NCBI GenBank assembly: GCA_026826555.1
Contig: JAKSZT010054304.1
Coordinates: 30,535,458 to 30,599,457, forward strand
DNA from: Tolypeutes matacus
Taxonomy: Eukaryota; Chordata; Mammalia; Cingulata; Chlamyphoridae
Direction of reading: 5' to 3'
Length of the DNA: 64,000 nucleotides
Each line of letters starts with the position of its first letter. Positions within the stretch are counted from its first letter, which is position 1. Shown piece by piece: positions 61,665 to 64,000 of this stretch. A program made the position numbers and the translations under genes. Under the pieces are notes generated by a model, which had not been told where the DNA came from, made no database searches, and worked only from the letters and a program-made list of their open reading frames with translations.

Positions 61665-62200
61665 ATTCCTGAGACACTGGGATTCCTGAGACACTGGGAT
61701 TTCAAACAGAGTTTATTTGCTTGTATAAGCAAAGGTGCACAGTGGTCTCAGGGCCCAAAACTGCCTCACTGGTATGCAGAAATTCTAATATTTATAACAG
61801 TGGGGTGCTAATTAGTAACTGGGGTGGAGCTAGACACAGGTTCCTTCATTAATAAACATTAAGGGGCTGACCAAGATAGGGGTGAGTACCAAACCAGAGT
61901 GAGTCACAAAGTTACAATCATTACCAGAGATCAAGTTTCTGGAATAGGAAATTACAGAGTAGAGGTCAGTCACAAGGTTTTCCCATATGGATATTAAACA
62001 GAGGTGGATGGAGTGGTTACCATCCCAAAAGTAAGCACACACAAGGGTCAGCCTAATCTATAAACAAGGGTAAGGTCAATCTAGAATTACCATCCCAAAG
62101 ATCAGTATCCACAAGTGTGAGATTAAGTCTAGAATAACCATAAACAAGGTGAAACCACTCTAGCCAGCTTCAGTAGTTTCAGGTGTTAACCTTTTGCTAT
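61665..62200 (-). mobile_element. LTR-like insertion with short tandem repeats
   Basis: The minus strand ends with AAATAAACTC, a polyadenylation block, then 'tgtttgaaatcccagtgtctcagg'. This is typical of a retroviral R-U5. An 18-base unit beginning ATTCCTGAGACACTGG is duplicated in tandem near 61665-61700. Further in, imperfect repeats of 'accatcccaaa..' occur near 62018-62130. The 5' limit is uncertain. Confidence 0.5.
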
Positions 62201-64000
62201 TTTATAATATAAATGCATCTATATAATAATTTAGTAGTCACAATTATTTGTTAATTCTTGACCTTCAGTTACACATGTTGTTAAAAACTTGCCCTCGATG
62301 AAAACTCCAGGTCCAGCAGGTTTCACTGGTAAATTCTACCAAACATTTAAGTAAAACTAATTTCAATTCTAGACAAACTCTTCCAGAAAATTGGATCAAG
62401 AGAATACTCTTAAGTCATTCTATGAGGCAAACATTTACCTGATACCAAAACCAAAGACATAGAAGAAAATTAAATTATGGAATACTTTTTCTCATGAACT
62501 GAAATGAAAAAAAGAGTTAACAAAATTGTCAAAAATCAAACCCAATGACATATAAAAAGAGATTTTATATAAAAAGACATCACAGCCAACTGGAGTATTG
62601 CAGGAATACAAGGTTACTTTAACACTAGAAAAATCAATCTAGTTCACCATATTAATAGAGTAGAAAAGAATAATAATGTTAACATTTCCATAGCTGCAAA
62701 AAACAAACAAACAAACAAAAAACCTCTCCAAAAATTAGAAACATATGGAAAAAGCTTTTAAAGGGCATCTATGCAAAAACCTATGGTTTGCATCATAATT
62801 CAATGTGAAAGTGCAAATACTTTCTCTCTAAAGTCAGGAACAAAGAAATTAGGTTCATTATCAACACTTTCATTCAACGTTGTATAGAGGTACCAAGCAA
62901 TGCAATAATCTTTGAAAAGAACTTAAAAGAAACATGGATTGGAAAGAAAAAATAAAACTTACCCTATTTTCATGTACATGATCCTTTGAAATCTACCATA
63001 AAGCTACTAGAAAAATGTGTGTGTTTAACAAAAATACTGGGTCATTAAATAAAAAGCATTTGTATTTCTATATAACTGCAACAGATAATTAAAAATGCAA
63101 ATTAAATTCACAGTAACACTTAAAATAGCATCAAAATTTTGAAATATTTTCTATTAAATCTAATAAAAGATAAGCAAACTTTGAACGCTGAAAACCACAA
63201 AGACATTTCTGAGGAGAATTAAAGAACACCTAAACAAATGAAGAGTTATACCAATATTGTGTATTGGAAGACTTAATATTGTTAGAAAATCAATTCTCCC
63301 CAACTTGATCTGTAGGTTCAATACAATCTCAACAAAAATCTCAGCAGACTATTTTGTAAAAATGCAAAAACTGAATCTAAAATTCTTATGAAAATTCAAA
63401 GGATATAGAAAAGCCCAAACAACTTTGAAAAATGAAAAAGAATGTTAGGAGAGCTTCACTTCCTTAGTCCAAGACTTGTAAAGCTGCTGCAATCAAAACA
63501 GTGTAGTATCAGAAAGACAGACATGTAGATCAATGGAATAGAAGACATTGTCCAAGAATAGATCCACGCATTACAAAGACGTAGTACAAAACCAGGTAAG
63601 TAGAAAATTATAGTTTTTTCAACAAATGATGCTAGAACATTTGGATGCCCTTATTAAAATATAATTTCATTCCATATCTCATACCATATAAAATTATCAC
63701 GTGGGGCTCCACATAAAACTTAAAACAATAAAGCTTCTAGACAAAACATAGGAGAAAAAATGTGTGGCCATGTGTTAAGCAAAGATTTCTCAGTAAAACA
63801 CTAAAAGCATGGCCCATAAAAATGCAAAGCATATATCTGATAAATAACTTACATCAAAAAACATATATATAAACTTAGTATTCAGCAATAAGTAAACTAT
63901 CCATTTGAAAAATGGACAAAATATTATGAGATGCATCACCAAAAAGACAAGTAAATGAAAAATAACCACATGAAAAGGTAACCTAACATAATTAGTCACT

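Larger units (their letters stand above)
59341..64000 (+). mobile_element. Ancient L1 ORF2, interrupted by three LTR-like insertions
   Basis: Plus-strand order follows ORF2. Endonuclease text lies at 59440-59715 ('caaaagactatttcat'-like, 'gcattatgcacctaaaaac') and 60330-60790. A linker lies at 61272-61640 ('taaccccttagccatg'). The RT finger lies at 62290-62460 ('aactccaggtccagcagg'), and palm to C-terminal text runs from 62580 to the window edge. Interruptions are at 59716-60325, 60794-61271 and about 61665-62200. It is heavily decayed and runs out of the window. Confidence 0.7.

Overview
The window is vertebrate nuclear DNA from a gene-poor, AT-rich region. No host protein-coding gene, rRNA gene, CRISPR array or bacterial operon could be supported. 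The sequence suggests a placental mammal, most likely a xenarthran (armadillo, sloth or anteater). The strongest clue is several copies of a tRNA-derived SINE whose head reads 'gtggatgtggctcaa..ttgagcacc' and ends in a CAAACAAA-type tail, which I recall as the DAS SINE of Dasypus and relatives. Abundant LINE-1 (L1) copies with matching 3'UTRs and a large family of MaLR-like solo LTRs agree with this. Older layers shared by placental or all mammals are also present: MIR, LINE-2, a MER5-like fragment, a hAT element, MLT1-type LTRs, an ERVL pol remnant and HAL1. All family names come from remembered consensus sequences, not from a database search.

Layout. 1-448 is the only CpG-dense segment, possibly the 5' end of an L1 running off the left edge. 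449-8.76 kb is mostly unique AT-rich DNA with an old L1 3' end, a MIR split by a 269-bp polypurine microsatellite, a MaLR LTR and a SINE with a 14-bp target-site duplication (TSD). 8.77-12.53 kb is an almost complete HAL1-like L1 derivative that keeps ORF1 and an ORF2 tail but lacks endonuclease and reverse transcriptase. 12.9-16.0 kb has MIR, LINE-2 and an older HAL1. 16.0-20.4 kb is a decayed ERVL internal region interrupted by another LTR. 21-36 kb is dense in solo LTRs, including a three-level nest at 32.9-34.6 kb, and has a hAT element with a perfect 8-bp TSD. 36.7-43.4 kb is an old L1 interrupted by a younger, 5'-truncated and apparently 3'-truncated L1 on the same strand, flanked by a 10-13 bp TSD. 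43.4-49.5 kb is largely unassigned. 49.54-56.6 kb is an L1 with a complete 5' end, ORF1 and ORF2, inactivated by frameshifts and an internal deletion of about 0.8 kb. 59.4-64 kb is an ancient L1 ORF2 broken by three LTR-like insertions.

Working together. The only functional logic visible is retrotransposon logic. Autonomous L1s (ORF1p RNA binding; ORF2p endonuclease and reverse transcriptase) could have mobilised the SINEs and HAL1-like element in trans. LTRs were left by ERVL/MaLR elements. Every coding copy seen here is broken. I did not find a convincing new biological system; the most useful observations are insertion histories and a few structural oddities.
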